Origin: Colwellia sp. 75C3
GTDB taxonomy: Bacteria > Pseudomonadota > Gammaproteobacteria > Enterobacterales > Alteromonadaceae
DNA length: 64,000 bases
Direction: 5' to 3'
Assembly (NCBI RefSeq): GCF_002836255.1
Contig: NZ_PJAU01000033.1
Location: 496,001-560,000, forward strand
Position numbers and translations under genes: made by a program. The notes under the pieces are model-generated. The model ran no database searches, was not told where the DNA came from, and was given only the letters and a program-made list of their open reading frames with translations. Position 1 is the first letter of the stretch. Each line of letters starts with the position of its first letter. Shown in pieces: positions 8,185 through 17,738 of the stretch.

Positions 8185-8715
8185 ATGAATTGTAGCCTTA
8201 ACGCCAATATGTCTAATCGTTATCAGCAATTGCCTGAAAATAAAGCACACACCAACTTACTTCGTCTCTCTAAACAGCAAGGTAGCTCTCTAATTTTGGC
8301 CTTATTTGTCATTATTATATTAACTTTGTTAGGTAGCGTTTTAATGCGCATTATTTCCACAAGCAGTGAAACTGTATCGCAAGAGGTTTTAGGGACTCGT
8401 GCTTATATGGCGGCCAATTCAGCTATGCAGGCAGAATTACAGCTGCTATTTCCTCTCAATAATGTCGCGGGTGTTTGTAATGCGACTAATGTTACCGCTT
8501 ATGATTTCCAAACAGTGTTAAATAAAGATATTCCTGGTCTATATGACTGCGAAGCCGCAACAACGTGTGATAACTACTATTCTGACACCGTTAGTAGCGT
8601 GAAATACTTTCGTCTAACCAGTACGGGAAAATGTGGTAGTGGCCTTATGAAATCTGATAGCAAAGTTTTAGTAAAGAGTAGCCGTAGCATTCAAGTAGAA
8701 GCGAGGAGTTTGTAA
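8185..8715 (+). CDS. mshP: MshP, PilX-like MSHA component
   Basis: This is a 176-aa protein with a leader ending KQQG (residue 33) and a helix beginning SSLILALFVIIILTLLGSVL without Glu5, as is typical for PilX/GspK-like minor pilins. Motifs EVLGTRAYMAANSAMQAE and four to six cysteines in the C-terminal half fit MshP. ATG at 8209 (MSNRYQQ) would shorten the leader; no clear Shine-Dalgarno decides. The stop TAA (8713-8715) touches the GTG start of mshQ, so these two genes are coupled. Confidence 0.84.
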   Translation: MNCSLNANMSNRYQQLPENKAHTNLLRLSKQQGSSLILALFVIIILTLLGSVLMRIISTSSETVSQEVLGTRAYMAANSAMQAELQLLFPLNNVAGVCNATNVTAYDFQTVLNKDIPGLYDCEAATTCDNYYSDTVSSVKYFRLTSTGKCGSGLMKSDSKVLVKSSRSIQVEARSL

Positions 8716-11700
8716 GTGGATCGTTTAATTAAAATATTCTGCTTTTCTTTATTACTATTAAGTACGCAAGTTATTGCTATTTGCTCTCAGTACATGAGTT
8801 TTGCAACGCTAAATGAAGCTGGGAAGGCAGGATTCATTGAAATAAAGTTGTTAGATGCTTCAATTTCACCAGCAGATTATAATCGTTGGTTTGTTAAAAT
8901 ATGTAAAGCTAAAAAAAAGGGTGAGGCAGATGGATGCAGTGGCCCATTATCATTGTCCAATGGATCACTATCAAACGATGTTTATATTGTTGTTCCAACA
9001 ACCTTTATTCCAAATAATAAAGGGTTTGATATTATTCTCACTGACTATAGTGGCAATACTATTGATTATTTAAGTGTTGGCTATTCTCCTCAACAAGATA
9101 ATAGTTGTGCTCTTGCATATGACTGGGACACTGCAATAGCAAACTCTCATGTTTATCGTCGTAAACCCGATGGTACAGGTGATTGGGATACTCCTGGTTC
9201 AGGCAACTCAGGCGGAAATACAGGAGGAGGTTCAAATGAAGGTGATTCAGGGCGTTACTTAACAGTTGAAGATGCATCAGCATTTCAAGGCGATATCATT
9301 ACTTTTATTGTGAGTCTATCTTTGGCGGATGCTAACAATGATGTCACTTTTCACTATGAGACCATAGATAACATAGCGTTAGCCGGAACTCATTATACAA
9401 ACACCACGGGAACAGGAACTATTACAGCGGGTTCTCTAAATACAACAATTTCTATTAATACAGTAGATTTGGGCGATAGTACGACAAGAGATTTTGATTT
9501 ATTTATTGATAGCTCTACAAATGCGGGGATCCGAGATCACTTTGCTAATGGTGAAATAATCCCTCAAACTATTACCCCACCAAGTTGTGATGCCGTTTTT
9601 CCCAACGGTATTCAAAGTCATACTGATGGTGGAATATTACAGTTTAACAACAACTCTTCTATTTATAATAACTCAACCAATATATTAGCCACCACAGAAA
9701 ATATTGTTAAAATTGGTGGTTTAAATACTTGCGACTTAACCAATAATGACTGTGTTAAATCTGGCAGTGCGGCATCTTTTGTCAGTTATGATAATTTTCC
9801 TATCGGAGGAGATAGTATCGTTATGGGCTGGCAAGAGGTCAGAACCATCACTCCTAATAATTACAGCAGTATATCTTTAGCTAGCGAGAATACATTAATA
9901 CTTGAATCGGGTGATTATAAGGTGTCGGGGGATGTTCTCATTACAAATGCTAGTACCATCGAAGTAGTTAATGGTGGCTCGGCGCGTTTTTTTGTAAAAG
10001 GCACAATAACCTTTGGTGATAACACCTTATTAAATACCGCGAGTGATGCAGGTGACTTTTTATTATTTTCAAAAAATAGCATGACCGTTACCTCTAACAG
10101 TACAATTGAAGCTTTTATGTATAGTGATGGTGATATCACATTAAATAATGGTACTAGGATAAACGGAGCGGTAACGGCTAATAATGTGCTGTTGGTTTCT
10201 GAATCTCATGTTTATTTTGAAAATACCATCCCTGATTTTGGTGGTTTTTGTGATGTCGGACCGATTATAGATCACTTTCAAATTGATACCCGTGACGCGC
10301 AAGGTATAACTTGTGAAGCCGATGATATTATTATAAAGGCTTGTGCTGATTCAGCATGTACGAACTTAAATACTGATCCTTTTTCAGTTGAGCTATTTGT
10401 TACAGCAGGCGGTAGTACAACAAGCAAAGGTACAATAAATTTTTCTGGTGGCAGTGGTTCATCTAGTTATGCGCATACTGATGTTGGCAATGTAACCTTA
10501 AGTTTAGATTACACTTATAAATGTATAAACGACCTAGCTACAACCTCTTGTGATGTTGATTTTAAAGATAGTGGTTTTATTTTCAGTGATATTCCTACGC
10601 AACTTTCAGGAAAGTCTTCTTTTACAGGGTTTAATGCTGAAACATTAACGCTACGAGCGGTAGAAAAGAATACTGAAACGGGTGTTTGTCAGGGCGTTTT
10701 CCCTGAGAATACGGATGTTGCAATAAATTTATCTTATTCTTGTGCAGGCGGCGGCAGTTGCCAAGATTTATTAGCATTTGGTAATAATGGTAATAGTTAC
10801 AATTTAACGACTACTGCTATAGCGCATAATTTGCGTTTTGATGAGAACTCAACGGCTAATTTTACCTTGCAATACCCTCATGCAGCCAAGTTTGTTGTGA
10901 ATGCACAAAAAGATATTGAAGTAATCGATAATGATGGTACTAAAGAAATAAAAAACTTTACTGGAAGCTCCAATGCTTTTGTTGAAAGGCCTTTTGCTTT
11001 CTTCTTGAATTTTACAAATGACAGCAATGGTAGTAAAGCCTATGCCACAACCGCAATGGGTGATGCTTTTAAAAAAGCAGGAGAAACTTTTACCATGACA
11101 GCAACTGCAGTGCAGTGGGTTAGTGGTCAGGATACTAATAATAATGGTATCCCCGATGATTTTTCAGCGATTACAGGTAATGATACAGCTGAAAATTTTG
11201 CTGATGAAGAGTTAACTGTTAATGCAGAACTATTATTGCCTGACCCTTTACTTGATGGAAATGAAGGGACACTAGTCACTCAAACGACCAATATCTTCAG
11301 TAATAGTACCGTTAACAATAACTACACTTATAGTGAGGTGGGTATCATTACCTTAAATGCGGCCGTTGCTGATGGTGATTATTTAGGTGGTGGAGATGTT
11401 GTAGGACAAGTTAGCAATGTTGGTCGTTTTTATCCTGATCACTTTGTCCTTGAAAAGATAGATGGTGATCTAGCTGCATATTGTGAAAATCCAGATCTAG
11501 CAGGAGATATTCCCTTTGCTTATAGTGGTCAAATGAATAGTGCTAGCCCTATTACTGGTGCTATTCGCTATAAGGTCAGCTTAAACCCTAGCTTTACCAT
11601 CACTGCTAAGTCTTTAGGTTCGGCCAATACTACCGTAAATTATACTGGCGATTTTATGAAGCTTATTGGCAGTAGTATTACTCGCCTTGCTCCAAGCTTT

Positions 11701-12510
11701 GATTACGCTGAAGATGGCTCTCTAGGTACTAAATTGGCATTAACGGCTAATCTTAATAATATCTCTACACTAGAATTACAAAATAATGAAGAATCAGGTG
11801 TAATAACCTATGCCTATAAAAATGAAGATAATTTTGTTTATCATCATGAATTAAATGCAGAGATAAATATATTTACTACGGATATTAACTTACCAATCGT
11901 TTCTGTTATTGACCCAGATGATGTTACCGCATTAGATGCCGATGGTGATTTTGATAATGATGGTGATTTAAGTAATGCTCTTGATAGTGTGTTAACACTC
12001 GAACCCGTAGGTGTTGAAATTCGTTTTGGTCGTGTTCAATTAGAAAATAGCTATGGCCCGGAAACGTCAAACCTACCTCAGCCATTATCAGTGAACTACT
12101 TTAAAGATGGCCAGTATATCGTTGCTGAGGATGATGAATGTACGCCTTATAACGCGACCGAAATGAGTTTAACAAATATCGATTTGATTAATTTTAATGC
12201 ATCTACGCCTTTACCTGATATAACGCCTATAGCGGGGCATTTTAAAGATGAAACACCAGCTGGAATCACACGTGCTATTGAATTAACGGCCCCTGGGGCC
12301 GGTAATACAGGGCAAGTCTGCGTTAGTTATGCGATAGCTCCTTGGTTACAATACAAGTGGGCGACAGACCCTGGTAACTTGCAATGTCCCTTTACATCAA
12401 CAGATGTTGATGGGTTATTTAATGATAATCCGTTCTCAATTGCTACTTTCGGGATTTTCCGAGGTAATGACCGTATTATCTATCAGCGCGAAATAGAGAA
12501 AATAAACTAG
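8716..12510 (+). CDS. mshQ: MshQ, large MSHA-associated surface protein (DUF6701-type)
   Basis: This is a 1264-aa secreted protein. A signal peptide (1-21) is followed by a lamin-tail-like N-terminal domain (about 22-155), then a Gly/Ser/Asn linker (about 155-178). Next is a Calx-beta-like repeat (about 178-275, starting YLTVEDASAFQGD) and a beta-helix-like region (about 300-510, with repeated short strands and many Asn and Ser). The C-terminal half is long and beta-rich, as seen in MshQ proteins (DUF6701), with DADGDFDNDGD near residue 1075 as a possible calcium-binding loop. The start is GTG at 8716 directly after the mshP stop. It is likely the tip-associated adhesin-like component; its role is inferred from locus position. 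Confidence 0.82.
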   Translation: MDRLIKIFCFSLLLLSTQVIAICSQYMSFATLNEAGKAGFIEIKLLDASISPADYNRWFVKICKAKKKGEADGCSGPLSLSNGSLSNDVYIVVPTTFIPNNKGFDIILTDYSGNTIDYLSVGYSPQQDNSCALAYDWDTAIANSHVYRRKPDGTGDWDTPGSGNSGGNTGGGSNEGDSGRYLTVEDASAFQGDIITFIVSLSLADANNDVTFHYETIDNIALAGTHYTNTTGTGTITAGSLNTTISINTVDLGDSTTRDFDLFIDSSTNAGIRDHFANGEIIPQTITPPSCDAVFPNGIQSHTDGGILQFNNNSSIYNNSTNILATTENIVKIGGLNTCDLTNNDCVKSGSAASFVSYDNFPIGGDSIVMGWQEVRTITPNNYSSISLASENTLILESGDYKVSGDVLITNASTIEVVNGGSARFFVKGTITFGDNTLLNTASDAGDFLLFSKNSMTVTSNSTIEAFMYSDGDITLNNGTRINGAVTANNVLLVSESHVYFENTIPDFGGFCDVGPIIDHFQIDTRDAQGITCEADDIIIKACADSACTNLNTDPFSVELFVTAGGSTTSKGTINFSGGSGSSSYAHTDVGNVTLSLDYTYKCINDLATTSCDVDFKDSGFIFSDIPTQLSGKSSFTGFNAETLTLRAVEKNTETGVCQGVFPENTDVAINLSYSCAGGGSCQDLLAFGNNGNSYNLTTTAIAHNLRFDENSTANFTLQYPHAAKFVVNAQKDIEVIDNDGTKEIKNFTGSSNAFVERPFAFFLNFTNDSNGSKAYATTAMGDAFKKAGETFTMTATAVQWVSGQDTNNNGIPDDFSAITGNDTAENFADEELTVNAELLLPDPLLDGNEGTLVTQTTNIFSNSTVNNNYTYSEVGIITLNAAVADGDYLGGGDVVGQVSNVGRFYPDHFVLEKIDGDLAAYCENPDLAGDIPFAYSGQMNSASPITGAIRYKVSLNPSFTITAKSLGSANTTVNYTGDFMKLIGSSITRLAPSFDYAEDGSLGTKLALTANLNNISTLELQNNEESGVITYAYKNEDNFVYHHELNAEINIFTTDINLPIVSVIDPDDVTALDADGDFDNDGDLSNALDSVLTLEPVGVEIRFGRVQLENSYGPETSNLPQPLSVNYFKDGQYIVAEDDECTPYNATEMSLTNIDLINFNASTPLPDITPIAGHFKDETPAGITRAIELTAPGAGNTGQVCVSYAIAPWLQYKWATDPGNLQCPFTSTDVDGLFNDNPFSIATFGIFRGNDRIIYQREIEKIN

Positions 12511-12534
12511 TCGAGTGCATTGGTTAAGAATAAT

Positions 12535-12560
12535 AAAAATGAGACATCAGTCTCATTTTT
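12535..12560 (+). terminator. Rho-independent terminator ending the msh locus
   Basis: AAAAATGAGAC pairs perfectly with GTCTCATTTTT around ATCA, immediately after mshQ. The U-run belongs to the 3' arm. Confidence 0.88.
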
Positions 12561-12737
12561 CGTTTCTGTGGCTTAAAAAAATGCGACTAAAAAGCAGCAA
12601 AATGTATTGGTAGTAAATAAATATATATTTTTAACTTTTCTTTAGTGCTTTCCTTCAAAAAAGCAACACATTAACTAAATTCTAAGGTATGATTATCCGA
12701 TCTGCTTTTCGCAAATTGACAGCGTCTACTTAATTAG

Positions 12738-13818
<1,081 letters not shown>

Positions 13819-14020
13819 TAAAATCAATTTTTCTTCAGTGTCATTTAGCTCAATTACGGCGTTAATAGTACTCATTGACTAACGTCAACTCCGTGCCATT
13901 GCCTTGTACTTGCGCGAAATGCCTGTGAATAAATTATTGATTGAAAGTTATGGTGCTATATTGTTGAACTATATTCTTTTTATAACATCAAAACCTTACT
14001 CCTCAAGCTTGTAGCTTTTT

Positions 14021-14917
14021 ATGAACCCAATTTTTAATCAAGGCACATCACCAGCACACCGACTTATCTTGGTGCTTTGCTGTTCGATGGCCTTGATTTT
14101 TTTCGACCATAAAATGTCGAGTTTCGAAACTGTCCGCGGCTATTTACAATCGATGGTAAGTCCATTGCAATATATGGCTAATGCGCCAAAACAAATTATG
14201 AATTGGGCATCAACAAACGTTGTTACTCGCCGACAGTTAATGAAAGAAAACCAAGACTTTCGTGAAAATGAATTGTTTTTTCACGAGCAAGCAATGGAAT
14301 TAAGTATTGTCCGCCTAGAAAACGAAAGATTACGTTCGCTACTTTCTTCACCTGTTCGTAATGAAATCAAAAAAATGTTCGCTGAAATACTGTCCGTTGA
14401 TAGTGATCCTTATTCACATCAAGTCGTTATTAATCGCGGTGCTAATGATGGCGTGTATGAAGGACAACCAGTACTTGATGAAAAAGGTATTGTGGGTCAA
14501 ATCTTACATGTAGGTTCGAGTAGCTCACGCGTTATTTTAATTAGTGATATTTCTCACGCAATACCGGTTCGAATTCAACGAAATGGTTTAAGACTTATTG
14601 CGTCGGGTAGTGGTCAAATTGATCGTCTTATTCATAATTTTGTTGCGCATAGTGCTGATGTTAAACAAGGCGATTTATTAGTTACTTCTGGCTTAGGTGG
14701 TAAATACCCAGAGGGTTACCCAGTTGCCCGTGTGGTCTTGGTACGTACTGACGAATCACGTGAGTTTGCTACTATATATAGCGAGCCAGTCGCGCAAATA
14801 GATAGACTACGTTATATGTTGTTACTTTCCAAAGATCAGCCTAACAATGAATCAAAAAAGCAGGCTGTTAACAGTACTAGCTTGAAGAAAACGACTACCA
14901 CTGCAGGGAAGTCATAA
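14021..14917 (+). CDS. mreC: MreC, rod-shape-determining periplasmic scaffold
   Basis: This is a 298-aa protein with one N-terminal membrane helix (about residues 13-30), a coiled coil (about 70-110, ENERLRSLLSS) and the beta-barrel MreC domain (GANDGVYEGQPVLDEKGIVG; GLGGKYPEGYPVARV). It links MreB and MreD to PBP2 and RodA in the periplasm. The C-terminal tail after about 270 is polar and Ser/Thr/Lys-rich. The TAA stop overlaps the ATG of mreD (TAATG). Confidence 0.96.
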   Translation: MNPIFNQGTSPAHRLILVLCCSMALIFFDHKMSSFETVRGYLQSMVSPLQYMANAPKQIMNWASTNVVTRRQLMKENQDFRENELFFHEQAMELSIVRLENERLRSLLSSPVRNEIKKMFAEILSVDSDPYSHQVVINRGANDGVYEGQPVLDEKGIVGQILHVGSSSSRVILISDISHAIPVRIQRNGLRLIASGSGQIDRLIHNFVAHSADVKQGDLLVTSGLGGKYPEGYPVARVVLVRTDESREFATIYSEPVAQIDRLRYMLLLSKDQPNNESKKQAVNSTSLKKTTTTAGKS

Positions 14918-15396
14918 TGTTTAGCAATAATGGTTTTATCATTCTGCTTACCTTGCTTATAGCCTTGATGGCAAGTATTACCCCAATGCCACTTAGTTTT
15001 GATGCTTTTCGTCCTGACTGGGTGTTAATCGTTTTAGTGTATTGGTGTTTAGCGTTACCGAGTAAAGTAAACATCATTACCGCTTGGGTAATGGGATTTA
15101 TTCTCGATGTATTACTTGGCTCTGTGCTGGGTGTGCATGCTTGCGCAATGGCGTTATCCGTTTATATTATCGTGGTCAATTTCCAAAAGATTAGAAACTT
15201 TTCTGTGTGGCAGCAAGCGCTTATTATTGGTGTGCTTTCAGCGCAATATCATCTTGTTGTTTTTTGGTTACAACGCTTCTTAAGTGATGTTGTATTCTTA
15301 CCTAATTACTTATATCCAGTAGTTACTACCATTGTACTTTGGCCATGGGTATTTTTATTACTCCGCCGTGTTCGTCGCCATTTTCGTATTAAATAA
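14917..15396 (+). CDS. mreD: MreD, rod-shape membrane protein
   Basis: This is a 159-aa integral membrane protein with five to six hydrophobic helices and the MreD features RPDWVLIVLVYW and GFILDVLLGSVLGVHA. It completes the MreBCD elongasome core. The 1-nt overlap with mreC shows translational coupling. The length matches the family, and the next gene is maf/yhdE as in many gammaproteobacteria. Confidence 0.95.
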   Translation: MFSNNGFIILLTLLIALMASITPMPLSFDAFRPDWVLIVLVYWCLALPSKVNIITAWVMGFILDVLLGSVLGVHACAMALSVYIIVVNFQKIRNFSVWQQALIIGVLSAQYHLVVFWLQRFLSDVVFLPNYLYPVVTTIVLWPWVFLLLRRVRRHFRIK

Positions 15397-15500
15397 CGCT
15401 ATTTTAAATGGTATGTATTAAGCCATCATGCATTAAATAAGCTGCATGTGTAGTTCAAAACTTTCTCAAGGGCTAGCTATAACAGCAGTAATTAATTTTT

Positions 15501-16130
15501 ATGACCAACTCAATAGCTAATTCAATAAGTACCAATCAAAAGCTAATCCTTGCTTCACAATCACCTAGACGTCGGGAATTATTAGCGCAATTAGGTTATC
15601 AATTTTCTGTTCAGGCAAGTGATATTGATGAAACAGAAGAACAAGCAGAAACAGCCTATAACTATGTATTACGCTTAGCAAAACAGAAAGCGTTACATAT
15701 TTTGAATTTATTGCCTGAAACTGAACAAGAGAATAGTTATGTCTTAGGCTCAGATACCAGTGTGGTCTTTAATGGCCAAATACTAGGTAAGCCAGACAAT
15801 GAAGCCGACTGTATAAAGACGTTATCTTTATTGTCCAATAATCAACATCAAGTATTAACGGCTATTGCTCTTGTAAGTAAAAACAGTGTAGAAGGGCAAG
15901 TTATCACCACTGATGTTGTATTTAAGACATTAACAAAAGCTGAAATTTCAGCTTATTGGTTAACCGGTGAGCCGCAAGATAAGGCTGGGAGTTACGGTAT
16001 TCAAGGCATTGCGGGACAATTTGTTAAAAGCATCAATGGCAGTTACTCCGCTGTCGTTGGATTACCATTATATGAAACAGCGCAATTACTGGCTAAAGCC
16101 GGTTTTGTTGGCAGTATTCAATCGAAATAA
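15501..16130 (+). CDS. yhdE: Maf/YhdE nucleoside triphosphate pyrophosphatase (dTTP/UTP type)
   Basis: This is a 209-aa Maf-family protein that hydrolyses non-canonical or excess pyrimidine NTPs to the monophosphate. Seen: the N-terminal substrate-binding motif LASQSPRRRELLAQLG (residues 14-29), LGSDTSVVFNGQILGKP (the catalytic Asp region, near 90-106) and GSYGIQGIAGQFVKSINGSY (near 174-193). The latter corresponds to the YhdE subgroup, not YceF. It lies between mreD and rng, the conserved E. coli-like order, with a 104-nt gap to mreD. Confidence 0.93.
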   Translation: MTNSIANSISTNQKLILASQSPRRRELLAQLGYQFSVQASDIDETEEQAETAYNYVLRLAKQKALHILNLLPETEQENSYVLGSDTSVVFNGQILGKPDNEADCIKTLSLLSNNQHQVLTAIALVSKNSVEGQVITTDVVFKTLTKAEISAYWLTGEPQDKAGSYGIQGIAGQFVKSINGSYSAVVGLPLYETAQLLAKAGFVGSIQSK

Positions 16131-16163
16131 TTTTTGAAATAAGTTTTTGAAATAAGGAATATT

Positions 16164-17621
16164 ATGAGTGCAGAATTATTAATAAATGTGACTCCTAGCG
16201 AAACACGTGTTGCTTTAATCGAAAATGGTTCATTGCAAGAAGTGCATATTGAACGCCAAGGGAAACGTGGCATTGTCGGTAATGTCTATTTAGGTAAAAT
16301 CATTCGTGTACTCCCAGGTATGCAGGCTGCTTTTGTCGATATCAATCTAGATAAAGCTGCTTTTTTACATGCTTCCGATATTAATACCAAACTCATCTTA
16401 AAAGAAGAAACAGATCAAGTACCTGATATTCGCTCCTTAGTACATGAAGGGCAATATATTATGGTGCAAGTGGTAAAGGATCCACTGGGCTCAAAAGGGG
16501 CACGCTTAACCACAGATATTACCGTTGCTTCGCGTTACTTGGTATTGATGCCAAATTCTCAGCATGCAGGTGTTTCATTACGTATAGAAAGCGCCAAGGA
16601 ACGAGATAGATTAAAAGATATTGTCAGTCCTTACTGCGATGAACAACAAGGTTTTATTGTCCGTACTGCCGGTGAAGGAGCTGGTGAGTTAGAACTACAG
16701 CACGATGCAGAATTCTTACGCAGAGTTTGGCAAAAAGTATTAGAGCGCAAACAACGTAAGCAAACTAATTTACCGCTTTATCAAGATTTATCATTATCTT
16801 TTCGGGTTTTACGAGACTTTGTTGGTATTAACCTTGAACGTATTCGCGTTGATTCTAACTTAACCTTTAAAGACATAAGCGAATTTACCCAAGAGTTTGT
16901 GCCTGAATTAACGCCGACATTAGAATATTACCCTGGTGAACTTCCTATTTTTGACTTGTTCTCAGTAGAGCGAGAGATACAGCGAGCATTACATCGTAAA
17001 ATTGAGTTAAAGTCAGGCGGCTACTTGATAATAGATCAAACCGAAGCGATGACTACTATTGATATTAATACCGGTGCATTTGTTGGCCATCGTAACTTAG
17101 AAGACACTATATTTAGTACTAATATCGAAGCGACTCAGGTTATTGCTAGACAACTTAGATTAAGAAATCTAGGCGGTATTATTATCGTTGATTTTATCGA
17201 TATGCATAATGAAGATCACAAACGTCGGGTATTGCACAGTCTAAATACGGCAATGAGTAAAGATAAGGTCAAATACAGTCTGCATGGCTTTTCTGCCCTT
17301 GGTTTGGTCGAAATGACACGTCAACGTACTCGTGAAAGTTTAGAACATGTTTTGTGTGGCGAATGCCCACTTTGTACTGGTCGAGGTCATCTAAAAACAG
17401 TTGAGACGGTTTGTTTTGAAATACTGAGAGAAATCGTACGGGTAAATCGTGCTCATGACGCAGATAAGTTCACGGTTTATGCTTCAACTGCAGTGAGTGA
17501 GTTTATCGTCAATGATGAATACCATAATTTAGCTGAAGTTGAAGTTTTTATTGGTAAGTTGATTAAAGTACAAGCCGAACCCATGTATAATCAGGAACAA
17601 TTTGACGTTGTTATGATGTAA
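16164..17621 (+). CDS. rng: Ribonuclease G
   Basis: This is a 485-aa RNase E/G-family endoribonuclease that matures the 16S rRNA 5' end and decays some mRNAs. It contains an N-terminal S1 domain (GNVYLGKIIRVLPGMQAAFVDI, about residues 38-60), the catalytic DNase-I-like region with DIN (TTIDINTGAFVG near 298) and IIIVDFIDM near 344, and the zinc-link CGECPLCTGRGH near 402-413. The short length and lack of an RNase E C-terminal scaffold identify RNase G. Confidence 0.96.
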   Translation: MSAELLINVTPSETRVALIENGSLQEVHIERQGKRGIVGNVYLGKIIRVLPGMQAAFVDINLDKAAFLHASDINTKLILKEETDQVPDIRSLVHEGQYIMVQVVKDPLGSKGARLTTDITVASRYLVLMPNSQHAGVSLRIESAKERDRLKDIVSPYCDEQQGFIVRTAGEGAGELELQHDAEFLRRVWQKVLERKQRKQTNLPLYQDLSLSFRVLRDFVGINLERIRVDSNLTFKDISEFTQEFVPELTPTLEYYPGELPIFDLFSVEREIQRALHRKIELKSGGYLIIDQTEAMTTIDINTGAFVGHRNLEDTIFSTNIEATQVIARQLRLRNLGGIIIVDFIDMHNEDHKRRVLHSLNTAMSKDKVKYSLHGFSALGLVEMTRQRTRESLEHVLCGECPLCTGRGHLKTVETVCFEILREIVRVNRAHDADKFTVYASTAVSEFIVNDEYHNLAEVEVFIGKLIKVQAEPMYNQEQFDVVMM

Positions 17622-17643
17622 AGCCAACTTTATTGAATTCATT

Positions 17644-17679
17644 GCCTACTCAGCGCTTTTTAATTATCGCTGAGTAGGC
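17644..17679 (+). terminator. Strong hairpin after rng
   Basis: GCCTACTCAGCG (17644-17655) pairs perfectly with CGCTGAGTAGGC (17668-17679). There is no downstream U-run, so it may be an mRNA stabiliser or a factor-assisted terminator before yhdP. Confidence 0.6.
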
Positions 17680-17738
17680 GATAACTTAATTGAGCTTAGT
17701 CAATACATCAGAACAAATATAGGACTCTCTACGTTTTA

